Source of the DNA: Rhodospirillaceae bacterium
Lineage (GTDB): Bacteria > Pseudomonadota > Alphaproteobacteria > Rhodospirillales > Rhodospirillaceae
Assembly: GCA_018666155.1 (NCBI GenBank)
Contig: JABJAH010000053.1
Coordinates: 1-40,789 of the forward strand
DNA length: 40,789 bases
Direction of reading: 5' to 3'
Below, in pieces: positions 1-8,345 of this stretch (within the stretch, counting starts at the first letter, position 1; each line of letters starts with the position of its first letter). The notes beneath the pieces were generated by a model. It saw only the letters and a program-made list of their open reading frames with translations, was not told where the DNA came from and made no database searches. The translations under genes were made by a program, and so were the position numbers.

Positions 1-42
1 CTCGCAGGCGCAGCCGGTGTATCCATCGCCGAGCTTCAATAA
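1..42 (+). CDS. 3' end of a biopolymer transporter ExbD-like gene (partial)
   Basis: The first 14 codons of the window are open in frame 1 and end in TAA at 40-42. The encoded tail, LAGAAGVSIAELQ, resembles the C-terminus of the ExbD protein that follows, which ends in QAGAPATAISTEKD. I infer the last residues of a first ExbD paralogue, as expected in TonB2-type operons carrying exbB-exbD-exbD-tonB. The gap to the next start is 17 bases and holds a strong ribosome binding site, so the two genes are cotranscribed. The fragment is too short for a firm family call. Confidence 0.5.
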   Translation, partial: LAGAAGVSIAELQ

Positions 43-59
43 GGTAACGGAGGAAAACT

Positions 60-464
60 GTGGCATCTCGTCTCGCTGCAAAAGAAAAGGATGAAGCTGC
101 GGTCGACATGACACCGATGCTCGACATCGTGTTCATCATGCTGATCTTCTTCATCGTTACCGCGACATTCGTTAAGCAATCCGGCCTTGAAGTCATACGG
201 CCAGCGGCCGAAACGGCTGAAGATCAACGGCGTGTCAGTATTTTGATCGCCATTGGTCCCGGTGACTCAGTCTGGATGGACAATAAGGAAGTCGACGTCC
301 GGGCCGTCCGAGCCGGGGTTGAGAAGCTTCTCGCCGAAAATCCTTTGGGATCTGTGGTTATCCAGGCTGACCAAAAGTCAAAATCTGGTATTCTCATGCA
401 GGTTATGGACCAGGTCCGCCAAGCTGGAGCGCCAGCGACCGCGATTTCGACCGAAAAAGACTAG
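60..464 (+). CDS. exbD: Biopolymer transporter ExbD
   Basis: This 134-residue protein has the ExbD/TolR layout: a short cytoplasmic N-terminus, one membrane helix at about residues 20-40 (MLDIVFIMLIFFIV), and a periplasmic domain ending near VMDQVRQAGA. Asp22 within DMTPMLDIVF matches the conserved proton-pathway aspartate of the family. The start is GTG at 60, chosen because GGAGG lies at 49-53 with good spacing. With ExbB it would form the proton-driven motor that powers TonB. tonB follows at 551 on the same strand. The upstream gene also appears to be ExbD-like, so this is probably the second exbD of a TonB2-type cluster. Confidence 0.9.
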   Translation: MASRLAAKEKDEAAVDMTPMLDIVFIMLIFFIVTATFVKQSGLEVIRPAAETAEDQRRVSILIAIGPGDSVWMDNKEVDVRAVRAGVEKLLAENPLGSVVIQADQKSKSGILMQVMDQVRQAGAPATAISTEKD

Positions 465-550
465 GCGGCATATTCGCTGGCTAGAGCCAAGGAACCATCT
501 CGGGAGATCGTCATAAATCTGACGGCCCTCCACTGACAGGGAACTAAGCA

Positions 551-1171
551 ATGAATTCCAACACCATGCGCATCGGGGCCTCGATCCCCTTAGCCGTAAT
601 CGTCACCATTGCCCTGTTCTGGTTGATGAATTTCCTGATCAACAACGGGATGGACGCCATTACCGAAGAGGTTAAAGGCGCCGCGATTGATTTCACCCGC
701 GTTGACCGTGATGAGGCCGTACAGGCCAAAGATCGGGCCATTCCCGATCGCCCCGACAAGCCAGATACACCGCCACCGCCACCGCCAATGAACTTGGCCA
801 ACAACACTGCTCCTGATTCTGGTGGCGTTGGCATCAATGCGCCGGCCTTAGGACGTGGCCTCAATCTCGACCGCTCAGGCCTGAACGCACCAACTGATGG
901 CGATGCCATTCCACTGGTTCGGGTGCCGCCGCAGTATCCGCAACGCGCGGCATCACGCGGCATCAATGGCTGGGTACAACTGGAATTCACCATTACGGAA
1001 AGTGGCAGCGTCGAAGACATCATGGTCGTCACCGCTGAACCCACCGGTTACTTCGAGCGCGCTGCCGAGCGGGCCTTATCGCGCTGGAAATATAAGCCAA
1101 AAATCGTCGATGGCCGTCCGGCCCGTCGCTACGATAACCAAGTTGTTATTACGTTTGAACTCGAGCAATAA
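551..1171 (+). CDS. tonB: Energy transducer TonB
   Basis: The 206-residue protein has an N-terminal membrane anchor (about residues 8-30), a periplasmic linker with a run of six prolines near residue 75, and a C-terminal TonB domain from about residue 118. That domain contains YPQRAASRGINGWVQLEFTI and ends with a WKYKP motif and VVITFELEQ. TonB carries proton-motive energy from ExbB/ExbD to TonB-dependent outer-membrane receptors. The linker is short and has a single proline stretch, as in TonB2-type proteins. It lies between exbD and a secreted TPR gene, the usual order of these operons. No receptor gene is in view, so the transported substrate cannot be named. Confidence 0.92.
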   Translation: MNSNTMRIGASIPLAVIVTIALFWLMNFLINNGMDAITEEVKGAAIDFTRVDRDEAVQAKDRAIPDRPDKPDTPPPPPPMNLANNTAPDSGGVGINAPALGRGLNLDRSGLNAPTDGDAIPLVRVPPQYPQRAASRGINGWVQLEFTITESGSVEDIMVVTAEPTGYFERAAERALSRWKYKPKIVDGRPARRYDNQVVITFELEQ

Positions 1172-1228
1172 GCCAGACACCCGTAGACGATTACGGGCTT
1201 TAGACCGCACCATAGGAGGCAAGATCTA

Positions 1229-2542
1229 ATGAGCATGAAAACCGTACTAGGGGGCGTTGTTAGCTTCGCCGTCATGTTTGGCGCAAGCGGTGCGGATTTC
1301 GCTGGCCCTGTATTCACCGGCACAGCCGCCGTGGCTCAAGAAAAAGAGAAGCCCAAGAAGCCAAGGACCATCAAAGTCCAGTCGATGAAGAAGCCGACCT
1401 TCGAGCGCTTAACCGCCGCGCAGGAAGCGATCGAGTTGAAGGACTACGTAACGGCAGACATTCAGCTTCGCGAAGGTCTGGCTGATGAAAAGACCAACGA
1501 GTACGAAAAAGCGTCCATGTGGATGACCTACGCGTATTTGTATGCCGAGCAAGAAAACTACCTCGGCGCCATCGACTCGTTTCAAAACGCCATCGCCCTG
1601 AGCAATCCTTTAGAAGGTGTTGGTCTCCCCCCCGGCCAGGTTCTGTCCACCAAATACAATCTTGGCCAACTCTACATGGTGGTGGAGCGGTACCAGGAAG
1701 CCATCCGAATTCTTGAGGAATGGCGCCGGGAAGCCGAGACGGTCAACGCCGGCGCATTGGTTTTGCTGGCCAACGCGTATTTCCAGATTGAGCAATACAA
1801 CGCTGCGATTCCTTTGATTGTCGAAGCCATCGACATGCAGGAAGAGCCCCGCGAACAATGGTACCAGTTGTTGCTGGCCGCCTATCTAGAGCTTGAAGAC
1901 TATGTCCGTGGTGCCGACCTACTAGAACTCATGGTCGACTACTTCCCGACCAAGAAAACCTACTTCCTGCAACTCGCAGCCCTCTATGGCGAACTGGGCA
2001 AAGACAATGAATCATTCCAGGTTCTCGTCATGGCCGACAAACAAGGGTTCCTCGACAAAGAGTCCGAACTCGTGCGTCTGGCCCGCATGTATATGTACCA
2101 CGAAACGCCGATTAAGGCGGCCGAGGTTATGCAGCGCGGGTTCAAGGCCGAGTTGATTAAACGCAAGGCGGATAATCTTGAGACCCTCGCCAATGCCTAT
2201 TTTAATTCCCGTGAATTCGATAAGGCGATCCCGCCCCTTAAACAAGCGGCCGATATGTCGGACAAGGGCAAGCTGTCCTACCGACTGGGCCAAGCCTATC
2301 TTCAGGATGAGCAATGGAGCAACGCTGAAGTCGCCCTGGCAAAGAGCTTAGATAAAAAAGGCTTGAGTGATGACGAGGAAGGCATGGTGTGGATGCTGAT
2401 CGGCATCACCCAGCTAGAACGTGAGCGCTTTACCGCTGCAAAACGCTCAATGACGCGGTCAGCCCGGTTCAAGAACACCAAGTCTGACGCCGATAAATGG
2501 ATTCGCTTCCTTGATCAAAAAATTGCGGTTGCTGGCTCCTAA
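1229..2542 (+). CDS. Secreted tetratricopeptide-repeat protein of the TonB2 operon
   Basis: The 437-residue protein starts with a signal-like segment (hydrophobic residues 5-36, apparent cleavage near AAVAQ-E) followed by a basic linker and repeated TPR helices. Repeat-like segments are visible around YEKASMWMTYAYLYAEQENY, YNLGQLYMVVERYQEAI, LVLLANAYFQIEQYNAAI and LANAYFNSREFDKAI. An AGGAGG ribosome binding site lies about 8 bases before the ATG. Its place directly after exbD-tonB matches the TPR partner found in TonB2 systems such as Vibrio TtpC-type clusters. I infer a periplasmic scaffold role. The gene ends 21 bases before the bidirectional terminator. Confidence 0.85.
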   Translation: MSMKTVLGGVVSFAVMFGASGADFAGPVFTGTAAVAQEKEKPKKPRTIKVQSMKKPTFERLTAAQEAIELKDYVTADIQLREGLADEKTNEYEKASMWMTYAYLYAEQENYLGAIDSFQNAIALSNPLEGVGLPPGQVLSTKYNLGQLYMVVERYQEAIRILEEWRREAETVNAGALVLLANAYFQIEQYNAAIPLIVEAIDMQEEPREQWYQLLLAAYLELEDYVRGADLLELMVDYFPTKKTYFLQLAALYGELGKDNESFQVLVMADKQGFLDKESELVRLARMYMYHETPIKAAEVMQRGFKAELIKRKADNLETLANAYFNSREFDKAIPPLKQAADMSDKGKLSYRLGQAYLQDEQWSNAEVALAKSLDKKGLSDDEEGMVWMLIGITQLERERFTAAKRSMTRSARFKNTKSDADKWIRFLDQKIAVAGS

Positions 2543-2563
2543 GCCTCTCAACGCTAACCTACT

Positions 2564-2597
2564 AAAAACCGCCGCGGGGAAACCTGCGGCGGTTTTT
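2564..2597. terminator. Bidirectional intrinsic terminator between two convergent operons
   Basis: A 12-bp perfect inverted repeat (AAAAACCGCCGC at 2564-2575, GCGGCGGTTTTT at 2586-2597) encloses a 10-base loop. On the plus strand the stem runs into TTTTTCTTTT. On the minus strand it ends in a run of five T. It lies 21 bases after the TPR gene and 22 bases after the fdhD stop, so it can end both converging transcripts. Confidence 0.9.
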
Positions 2598-2619
2598 CTT
2601 TTCGGGCCTCGCGACGCCC

Positions 2620-3423
2620 TTAATCTGAAACCACTGCCACGAACTCATCATCCGACCGGCAGTAAAGCGCTATGTTGGCTTCGGCGGCTTTTTTTAATGC
2701 AAACGCGGTTGGCCCCGAGAGCGCTGCGACAGCCTTAATCCCGACGCGGGCAGATTTCTCAATGATTTCGTAGGAACAACGGCTCGAGATCATGACAAAT
2801 CCATCACCAAAGTCAGCACCGTTAGAGGCAAGGGCACCGATGAGTTTGTCCAACGCGTTATGACGCCCCACATCTTCACGCACCAGCTTGATCACACCGT
2901 CGGTCGACGCCCAAGCCGCGCCATGCACGGTGCGGGTGCGCGCGCTCAGCGGCTGATGGGTATCAAAGTCTGCATGGGCTTTGGTCAGGGCCGTTCGTGA
3001 TAAAGAAACCCTTTGATCCGTCACTCGTGGCAGCGCTTCAAAAAACACCTCCGCATTTTCAAGGCCACAGACCCCGCATCCGGCACGGCCAACCATATTA
3101 CGCCGCTGCTGGCGCACATCGAGCCGGTCGATTCGGTCTGACCTAATTTTGAATCGGAGGTCAATGCCCCTCTCTTCTTGATGAATATCGATCGTAGAAA
3201 TTTCATCCGCGCTATCGACAACCCGTTCCGTCAGAGAAAACCCAACCGCAAAGTCCGACAAGTCGGCTGGCGTCGCCAGCATGACCACGTAGTTGCGCTG
3301 ATTGTAAACAAAGGCGACCGGGGTTTCTTCAGGCACATCCCAATCCGGTGAGGCACTCTGGCCGCTCGTTTTAATGATACGGTCGGTTGGCGGTGGTGTT
3401 CCGTGGTGAGTGATTTCAACCAC
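2620..3423 (-). CDS. fdhD: Formate dehydrogenase accessory sulfurtransferase FdhD (FdsC)
   Basis: The 267-residue protein carries the FdhD signature with the CxxC pair Cys116/Cys119 in GRAGCGVCGLE, plus the later DVGRHNALDKLIGA and SSRCSYEIIEK segments of the family. FdhD passes sulfur from a cysteine desulfurase to the molybdenum cofactor before its insertion into formate dehydrogenase, and is needed for activity. The start is GTG at 3423, one base after the fdhA stop codon, implying translational coupling. It is the last gene of the nine-gene minus-strand cluster. A delta subunit gene (fdsD), often found next to fdhD/fdsC, is absent from the short space before the terminator. Confidence 0.95.
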   Translation of the reverse strand: MVEITHHGTPPPTDRIIKTSGQSASPDWDVPEETPVAFVYNQRNYVVMLATPADLSDFAVGFSLTERVVDSADEISTIDIHQEERGIDLRFKIRSDRIDRLDVRQQRRNMVGRAGCGVCGLENAEVFFEALPRVTDQRVSLSRTALTKAHADFDTHQPLSARTRTVHGAAWASTDGVIKLVREDVGRHNALDKLIGALASNGADFGDGFVMISSRCSYEIIEKSARVGIKAVAALSGPTAFALKKAAEANIALYCRSDDEFVAVVSD

Positions 3424-3424
3424 G

Positions 3425-6280
3425 TTACTCGGCTGGCTCCAACGCAGTTGGCTCAGCTATTTTTCGCAATTTAGGCGTACTGGCTGCGTAGTCTTCCTGC
3501 CATGCAGATCGGTGATTGGCCGGCGTCACTTCCACAGCTGTCACCTTGTATTCAGGGCACTCCGTTGCCCAGTCCGAATTTTCCGTGGTCACCACATTGG
3601 CACCGGTTTCAGGATGATGGAATGTGGTGTAGACGACGCCGGGCGCCATTCGCTCGGACAATACAGCCTTCAACGTGATCTCACCTTTGCGGCTACGTAA
3701 AGACACCCAGTGCCCCTCTTGAATTCCACGCACCTCTGCATCGGATGGATGTATTTCCAGGACATCCTCTTCCCACCATTGAGTGTTCTCTGTCCGCCGT
3801 GTCTGAGCGCCGACATTGTACTGAGACAACACACGTCCGGTGGTCAGCAACAGGGGGAACTTGCGGTTAGCTTTTTCCGTCGTCGGCACGAACTCCGTCA
3901 GAACGAAATGGCCCTTGCCCCGCACAAATTCATCCACGTGCATGATTGGCGTGCCCTCCGGCGCATCTGCATTACACGGCCATTGCACGCTGCCCTGTTC
4001 ATCAAGCATAGCGTGGGATACGTCGGTGAAAGATGGGGTTAAGGCGGCGATTTCGTCCATAATTTCAGCGGCAGACGTGAAATTCATCTTGTCATAGCCG
4101 AGAGCGTTAGCGAGATCTTGGGTCACTTCCCACTCATCTTTGCCAGTTGCTGATTTTGTAACCGGCCGGACACGGTTGATGCGCCGCTCGGCATTGATGA
4201 AGCATCCGTCTTTTTCCAGGAACGACGTGCCTGGCAGGAACACATGGGCGAATCGGGCTGTTTCATTCAAAAATAAATCCTGGACGATCATGATGTCCAG
4301 GGCGCGGAGCGCTTCTTCAACGTGCTGGGTATTCGGGTCTGACTGAGCGATGTCTTCACCTTGCACATAGAGACCTTTAAACCCTCCAGCGCAGGCCTCA
4401 TCCAGCATATTGGGGATGCGGTAACCAGTCTCGCCATCTTGCGGCACACCCCAGGCGGCTTCGAATTCCGCCCGGACCGCCTCGTCTGAAACTGGCCGGT
4501 AACCCGAAAATTCGTGGGGGAACGATCCCATATCGCACGACCCCTGCACATTGTTTTGCCCGCGCAGAGGATTCACACCAACACCGCTGCGGCCAATATT
4601 GCCGGTGGCCATGGCCAAGTTTGCCATCCCCATGACCATAGTGGAGCCCTGGCTGTGCTCGGTGACGCCCAAACCGTAATAGATAGCGGCGTTGTCTGCC
4701 GTGGCGTACAGGCGGGCAGCCGCCCGGATGTCTTCCGCCGGCACACCTGTGATTTCCCCCACCGTCTCGGGAGAATTTTCGTCCCGCTTAATAAACTCAA
4801 GCCACTCGGCAAATGAGTCACTCTCACACCGGGACTGAATAAACCCGTCATCGAGCAGTCCTTCAGTCGCGGCAACATGAGCGAACGCATTGACGAGGGG
4901 CACGTTGGTGCCGGGCAAAAGCGGCAAGTGATGAGCGGCTTCCACATGGGGTGTGCGCACCAGATCAATCGCGCGCGGGTCGGCGACAATAACCTTCGCC
5001 CCTTGGCGCAGGCGCCGTTTCATCTGTGACGCAAACACAGGGTGGGCATCCGTCGGGTTGGCACCAATCACCAAGATGACATCGGAGTCTTCCACGCTGT
5101 CAAAGTGTTGAGTGCCAGCTGAGGTGCCAAAGGTTTGCTTCAGGCCATACCCCGTCGGGGAATGGCACACCCGGGCGCAGGTATCGATGTTGTTGTTGGC
5201 GAACGCCGTGCGTGTCATCCGCACAACCGCCCACACTTCTTCGATCGTGCATCGGCTCGACGAGATTGCGCCGATAGATTTCCGGCCATAGGTCGCCTGG
5301 GTCTTCTTGAGTTGTGCAGCGGCGTACTCAATAGCCTCGTCCCAACTAACTTCGCGCCAGGGATCAGTGATTTTGTCGCGAATCATGGGGCTGGTGATAC
5401 GGTCTTTGTGAGTCGCATAGCCCCAAGCAAAGCGGCCTTTAACGCAGGAATGACCGTGGTTGGCCTTGCCATCTTTGGACGGCACCATGCGGATGACCTG
5501 GTCTCCCTTGAGCTCGGCGTTGAAGGAGCAACCGACGCCGCAATACGCACATGTTGTTTGCACCGTGCGATCGGGTACGCCGTGTTCGATCACCGATTTC
5601 TCCTGCAGCGTCGCCGTCGGACAGGCCTGAACGCAAGCGCCACAGGACACGCATTCCGAATCGAAAAAGCTTTCACTCATGCCGGCTGCAACACGAGAAG
5701 CAAACCCACGCCCTTCGATGGTCAACGCCAGCGTACCCTGCACCTCGTCGCAAGCCCGTACACAGCGAGAGCAGGCGATGCATTTGGACGGATCGTAATC
5801 GAAATACGGGTTGCTCTCGTCTTTGCCCAAAGCGGTGTGGTTGTCCCCATCAAAGCCGTAACGAACCTCTCTGAGACCGACCACACCGGCCATGTCCTGG
5901 AGTTCACAGTCGCCGTTGTCGGAGCAGGTCAGACAATCCAAAGGGTGATCGGAGATATAGAGCTCCATGACACCACGGCGGAGGTCGGCCAGCCGCGGTG
6001 TCTGGGTACTGACAACCATACCCTCTTCCACCGGCGTGGTGCAGGAAGACGGTGTGCCACGGCGGCCATCGATTTCCACCAAACACAACCGGCAAGAGCC
6101 GAATGCATTGACTGAGTCTGTTGCACACAATTTGGGAATAGAAACACCGGCCTGAGCAGCGGCGCGCATGATGCTTGCACCTTGCTCCGCCTCAACACTC
6201 AACCCATCTATCTCGAGTGAGACCGTGCTGTTGGTCTTGGGGCTAGGTGTCCCAAGATCTGGTTCTTTGAGGAGTGCCAT
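3425..6280 (-). CDS. fdsA: NAD-dependent formate dehydrogenase, molybdenum catalytic alpha subunit
   Basis: The 951-residue protein has the full electron-transfer chain. The [2Fe-2S] ligands are Cys52, Cys63, Cys66 and Cys80. A His112-Cys116-Cys119-Cys125 [4Fe-4S] site follows, then two ferredoxin-type clusters (Cys167/170/173/177 and Cys210/213/216/220). The molybdopterin domain starts with a further cluster (from Cys244). The molybdenum ligand is Cys372 in CARVCHSPT, so this is a cysteine, not selenocysteine, enzyme. It oxidises formate to CO2 and passes electrons to the FdsB/FdsG diaphorase for NAD+ reduction in the cytoplasm. It lies 9 bases after fdsB. FdsA-type enzymes are typically oxygen tolerant, which fits an aerobe. 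Confidence 0.96.
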   Translation of the reverse strand: MALLKEPDLGTPSPKTNSTVSLEIDGLSVEAEQGASIMRAAAQAGVSIPKLCATDSVNAFGSCRLCLVEIDGRRGTPSSCTTPVEEGMVVSTQTPRLADLRRGVMELYISDHPLDCLTCSDNGDCELQDMAGVVGLREVRYGFDGDNHTALGKDESNPYFDYDPSKCIACSRCVRACDEVQGTLALTIEGRGFASRVAAGMSESFFDSECVSCGACVQACPTATLQEKSVIEHGVPDRTVQTTCAYCGVGCSFNAELKGDQVIRMVPSKDGKANHGHSCVKGRFAWGYATHKDRITSPMIRDKITDPWREVSWDEAIEYAAAQLKKTQATYGRKSIGAISSSRCTIEEVWAVVRMTRTAFANNNIDTCARVCHSPTGYGLKQTFGTSAGTQHFDSVEDSDVILVIGANPTDAHPVFASQMKRRLRQGAKVIVADPRAIDLVRTPHVEAAHHLPLLPGTNVPLVNAFAHVAATEGLLDDGFIQSRCESDSFAEWLEFIKRDENSPETVGEITGVPAEDIRAAARLYATADNAAIYYGLGVTEHSQGSTMVMGMANLAMATGNIGRSGVGVNPLRGQNNVQGSCDMGSFPHEFSGYRPVSDEAVRAEFEAAWGVPQDGETGYRIPNMLDEACAGGFKGLYVQGEDIAQSDPNTQHVEEALRALDIMIVQDLFLNETARFAHVFLPGTSFLEKDGCFINAERRINRVRPVTKSATGKDEWEVTQDLANALGYDKMNFTSAAEIMDEIAALTPSFTDVSHAMLDEQGSVQWPCNADAPEGTPIMHVDEFVRGKGHFVLTEFVPTTEKANRKFPLLLTTGRVLSQYNVGAQTRRTENTQWWEEDVLEIHPSDAEVRGIQEGHWVSLRSRKGEITLKAVLSERMAPGVVYTTFHHPETGANVVTTENSDWATECPEYKVTAVEVTPANHRSAWQEDYAASTPKLRKIAEPTALEPAE

Positions 6281-6289
6281 CTGTCTGTC

Positions 6290-7843
6290 CTACTCTGCCG
6301 CCTGCCGTGCCAAACCGAAGTCCTCTGGAAAGTGTTTGAGGGCGCTCGTCACTGGCATGGGGGTTAGTCCGCCCATGGCACACAGCGATCCATCGGTCAT
6401 CAACACGCAAAGGTCTTCCAGCACGGCCAGGTTTTTCTCCAAGTCTTCTCCAACAATGATCTTATCAAGGGTTTCTTTGCCGCGCACCGACCCAATGCGG
6501 CAGGGCGTGCACTTGCCGCATGATTCGATCTCGCAAAATTCCATGGCAAATCGGGCCTGCCGAGCCATATCGACAGACTCATTAAATACGACCACGCCGC
6601 CGTGCCCTAACATAGCGCCGGATCCGGCGAGACTTTCATAATCCATGTCGACGTCGAAAGCGGTTTCAGGGATATACGCCCCCAATGGGCCACCGACCTG
6701 CGCCGTGCGGACGGGCCGCCCACTACGGGTTCCTCCGCCAAAACCTTCAACCAGCTCACGCAACGTGACGCCGAACGCTTTCTCGACCAGGCCGCCGCGG
6801 GCGATGTCTCCCGCCAGCTGAAACGGCTGTGTCCCGCGGGATTTGCCCTGCCCGTACGCGCTGTAAGTCTTGCCACCGTTTGCCAGAACGTAAGGCACTG
6901 TCGCCAGCGTAAGAACGTTGTTGACCACCGTGGGCTTGCCAAATAGTCCGCTGATCGCAGGAATAGGCGGCTTGGCGCGCACCTGCCCGCGCTTGCCTTC
7001 GAGGCTTTCGAGCATGGACGATTCTTCTCCGCAGATGTAAGCCCCTGCACCGATACGAATGTGAATGATAAAGGCTTGCCCACTGCCGAGGATGTTTTTG
7101 CCAAGGAGATTTGCCCGCTCAAAACTCGAAACGGCGTCATTGAGTGCACGAATGGCGTGGGGATATTCTGAGCGTATGTAGATGTAGCCGGTATCGGCTC
7201 CTACAGCCCGCCCAGCAATCACCATGCCCTCAAGCAGCGTAAAGGGATCCCCCTCCATGAGCATGCGATCCGCAAACGTGCCGCTGTCACCTTCATCGGC
7301 GTTGCAACAGATATACTTTTGATCTCCGGACTCTTTGCGCACGGTCTCCCATTTGCGCCCGGCCGGGAATCCAGCACCGCCCCTGCCCCGCAACCCGGAA
7401 GCTGTGACGTCTTCAACGATTGCGGATGGCTCAAGCTCTAGCGCTTTTTTGAGACCAACGAGACCACCATGAGATTCATAGGCCGTCAGATCTAGAGGGT
7501 CGATAACACCACATCGGGCAAACGTCAGCCGCTCCTGTTTGGCCAGATAGGGAATATCCTCGGTCAGCCCCTGGCCGAGATCATGATCACCGCCGGATAG
7601 AAAACCTGCATCAAACAAGCCGGAGATATCGCTTGTTGAAACCGGGCCAAAGGCAACCCGTCCGGATGGTGTTTCGATTTCCACCAGGGGCTCTAGCCAC
7701 AGCAGGCCACGAGAGCCGTTACGAATAAGGTTTATATCAATGCCACGGTTTTGAGCTTCTTGACTGAGAGCGACTGCGACATCGTCCGCCCCCACCGAAA
7801 CAGCCGCAGCATCTTTTGGCACGAAGACGGTGACTGCGCTCAT
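6290..7843 (-). CDS. fdsB: NAD-dependent formate dehydrogenase beta subunit (FMN/NADH-binding)
   Basis: The 517-residue protein resembles NuoF/FdsB. It has an N-terminal thioredoxin-like segment, then the FMN/NADH-binding region with GLRGRGGAGFPAGRKW and YICCNADEGDSGTF, then YICGEESSMLESLEGKRG, and a C-terminal [4Fe-4S] motif SCGKCTPCRIGS. It receives electrons from FdsA and reduces NAD+. The ATG overlaps the fdsG stop by four bases (ATGA), and fdsA begins 9 bases after its stop, so the three structural subunits are translationally linked in the order G-B-A. Length and motifs are normal for the family. Confidence 0.95.
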   Translation of the reverse strand: MSAVTVFVPKDAAAVSVGADDVAVALSQEAQNRGIDINLIRNGSRGLLWLEPLVEIETPSGRVAFGPVSTSDISGLFDAGFLSGGDHDLGQGLTEDIPYLAKQERLTFARCGVIDPLDLTAYESHGGLVGLKKALELEPSAIVEDVTASGLRGRGGAGFPAGRKWETVRKESGDQKYICCNADEGDSGTFADRMLMEGDPFTLLEGMVIAGRAVGADTGYIYIRSEYPHAIRALNDAVSSFERANLLGKNILGSGQAFIIHIRIGAGAYICGEESSMLESLEGKRGQVRAKPPIPAISGLFGKPTVVNNVLTLATVPYVLANGGKTYSAYGQGKSRGTQPFQLAGDIARGGLVEKAFGVTLRELVEGFGGGTRSGRPVRTAQVGGPLGAYIPETAFDVDMDYESLAGSGAMLGHGGVVVFNESVDMARQARFAMEFCEIESCGKCTPCRIGSVRGKETLDKIIVGEDLEKNLAVLEDLCVLMTDGSLCAMGGLTPMPVTSALKHFPEDFGLARQAAE

Positions 7844-8307
7844 GAGCTAGCCCGAGAGACTAAAGAGTCCAATTTCTCGGGTGTGACCCGGCCGTGCAAA
7901 ACTCCATTGATCATGACCGCCGGCCCCAAGGCGCAATTGCCTAAGCAATAGACCGGTTCCAAAGACACCTCACCATCCGATGATGTGGTCCCCATGTCCG
8001 TTGAGAGGGCCTGCGCTGCATGCTCTTTGAGCGCATCACATCCCACGGCCTGACAGGCCTCGGCCAGACAAATTTTAACCACGGTCTTGCCTGGCGGGAC
8101 GCGGCGAAAGTCGTGATAGAAACTGGCGACGCCATGCACTTCGGCACGGGTGAGGTTAAGACAGGTCGCAATCTCTCTCAGGCTATCGTCGCTGAGGTAA
8201 CCATCATGGGCCTGTACAGCGTGTAAAACCTCTAGAAGGTTCTCCGGACGACTGCCATGGTCCTGACAAACCTTCAAAACCGCCCTTTTCTCATCCGGCT
8301 CTTGCAC
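7840..8307 (-). CDS. fdsG: NAD-dependent formate dehydrogenase gamma subunit (NuoE-like)
   Basis: The 155-residue NuoE-type protein has a helical N-terminus (ENLLEVLHAVQAHDGYLSD) and a thioredoxin-like [2Fe-2S] domain with ligands in CLAEACQAVGC and CLGNCALGPAVMING. It forms the diaphorase module with FdsB, relaying electrons to NAD+. It starts at ATG 8307, 38 bases after the stop of the upstream MFS gene, and overlaps fdsB by four bases. The complete set of cluster ligands suggests a functional subunit. Confidence 0.94.
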   Translation of the reverse strand: MQEPDEKRAVLKVCQDHGSRPENLLEVLHAVQAHDGYLSDDSLREIATCLNLTRAEVHGVASFYHDFRRVPPGKTVVKICLAEACQAVGCDALKEHAAQALSTDMGTTSSDGEVSLEPVYCLGNCALGPAVMINGVLHGRVTPEKLDSLVSRASS

Positions 8308-8345
8308 AGAATCGACCTCTCGCGATCTCTCGTCTTGATTGGATA

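Noticed and set aside
544..1044. Minus-strand open frame of 166 codons opposite tonB
   Set aside because: It mirrors the tonB coding frame, and its glycine run is the complement of the TonB proline codons.
5135..6115. Long plus-strand open frame of 326 codons
   Set aside because: It is entirely antisense to fdsA, whose frame shows clear iron-sulfur and molybdopterin motifs. The antisense translation has no recognisable domain and is typical of high-GC shadow frames.
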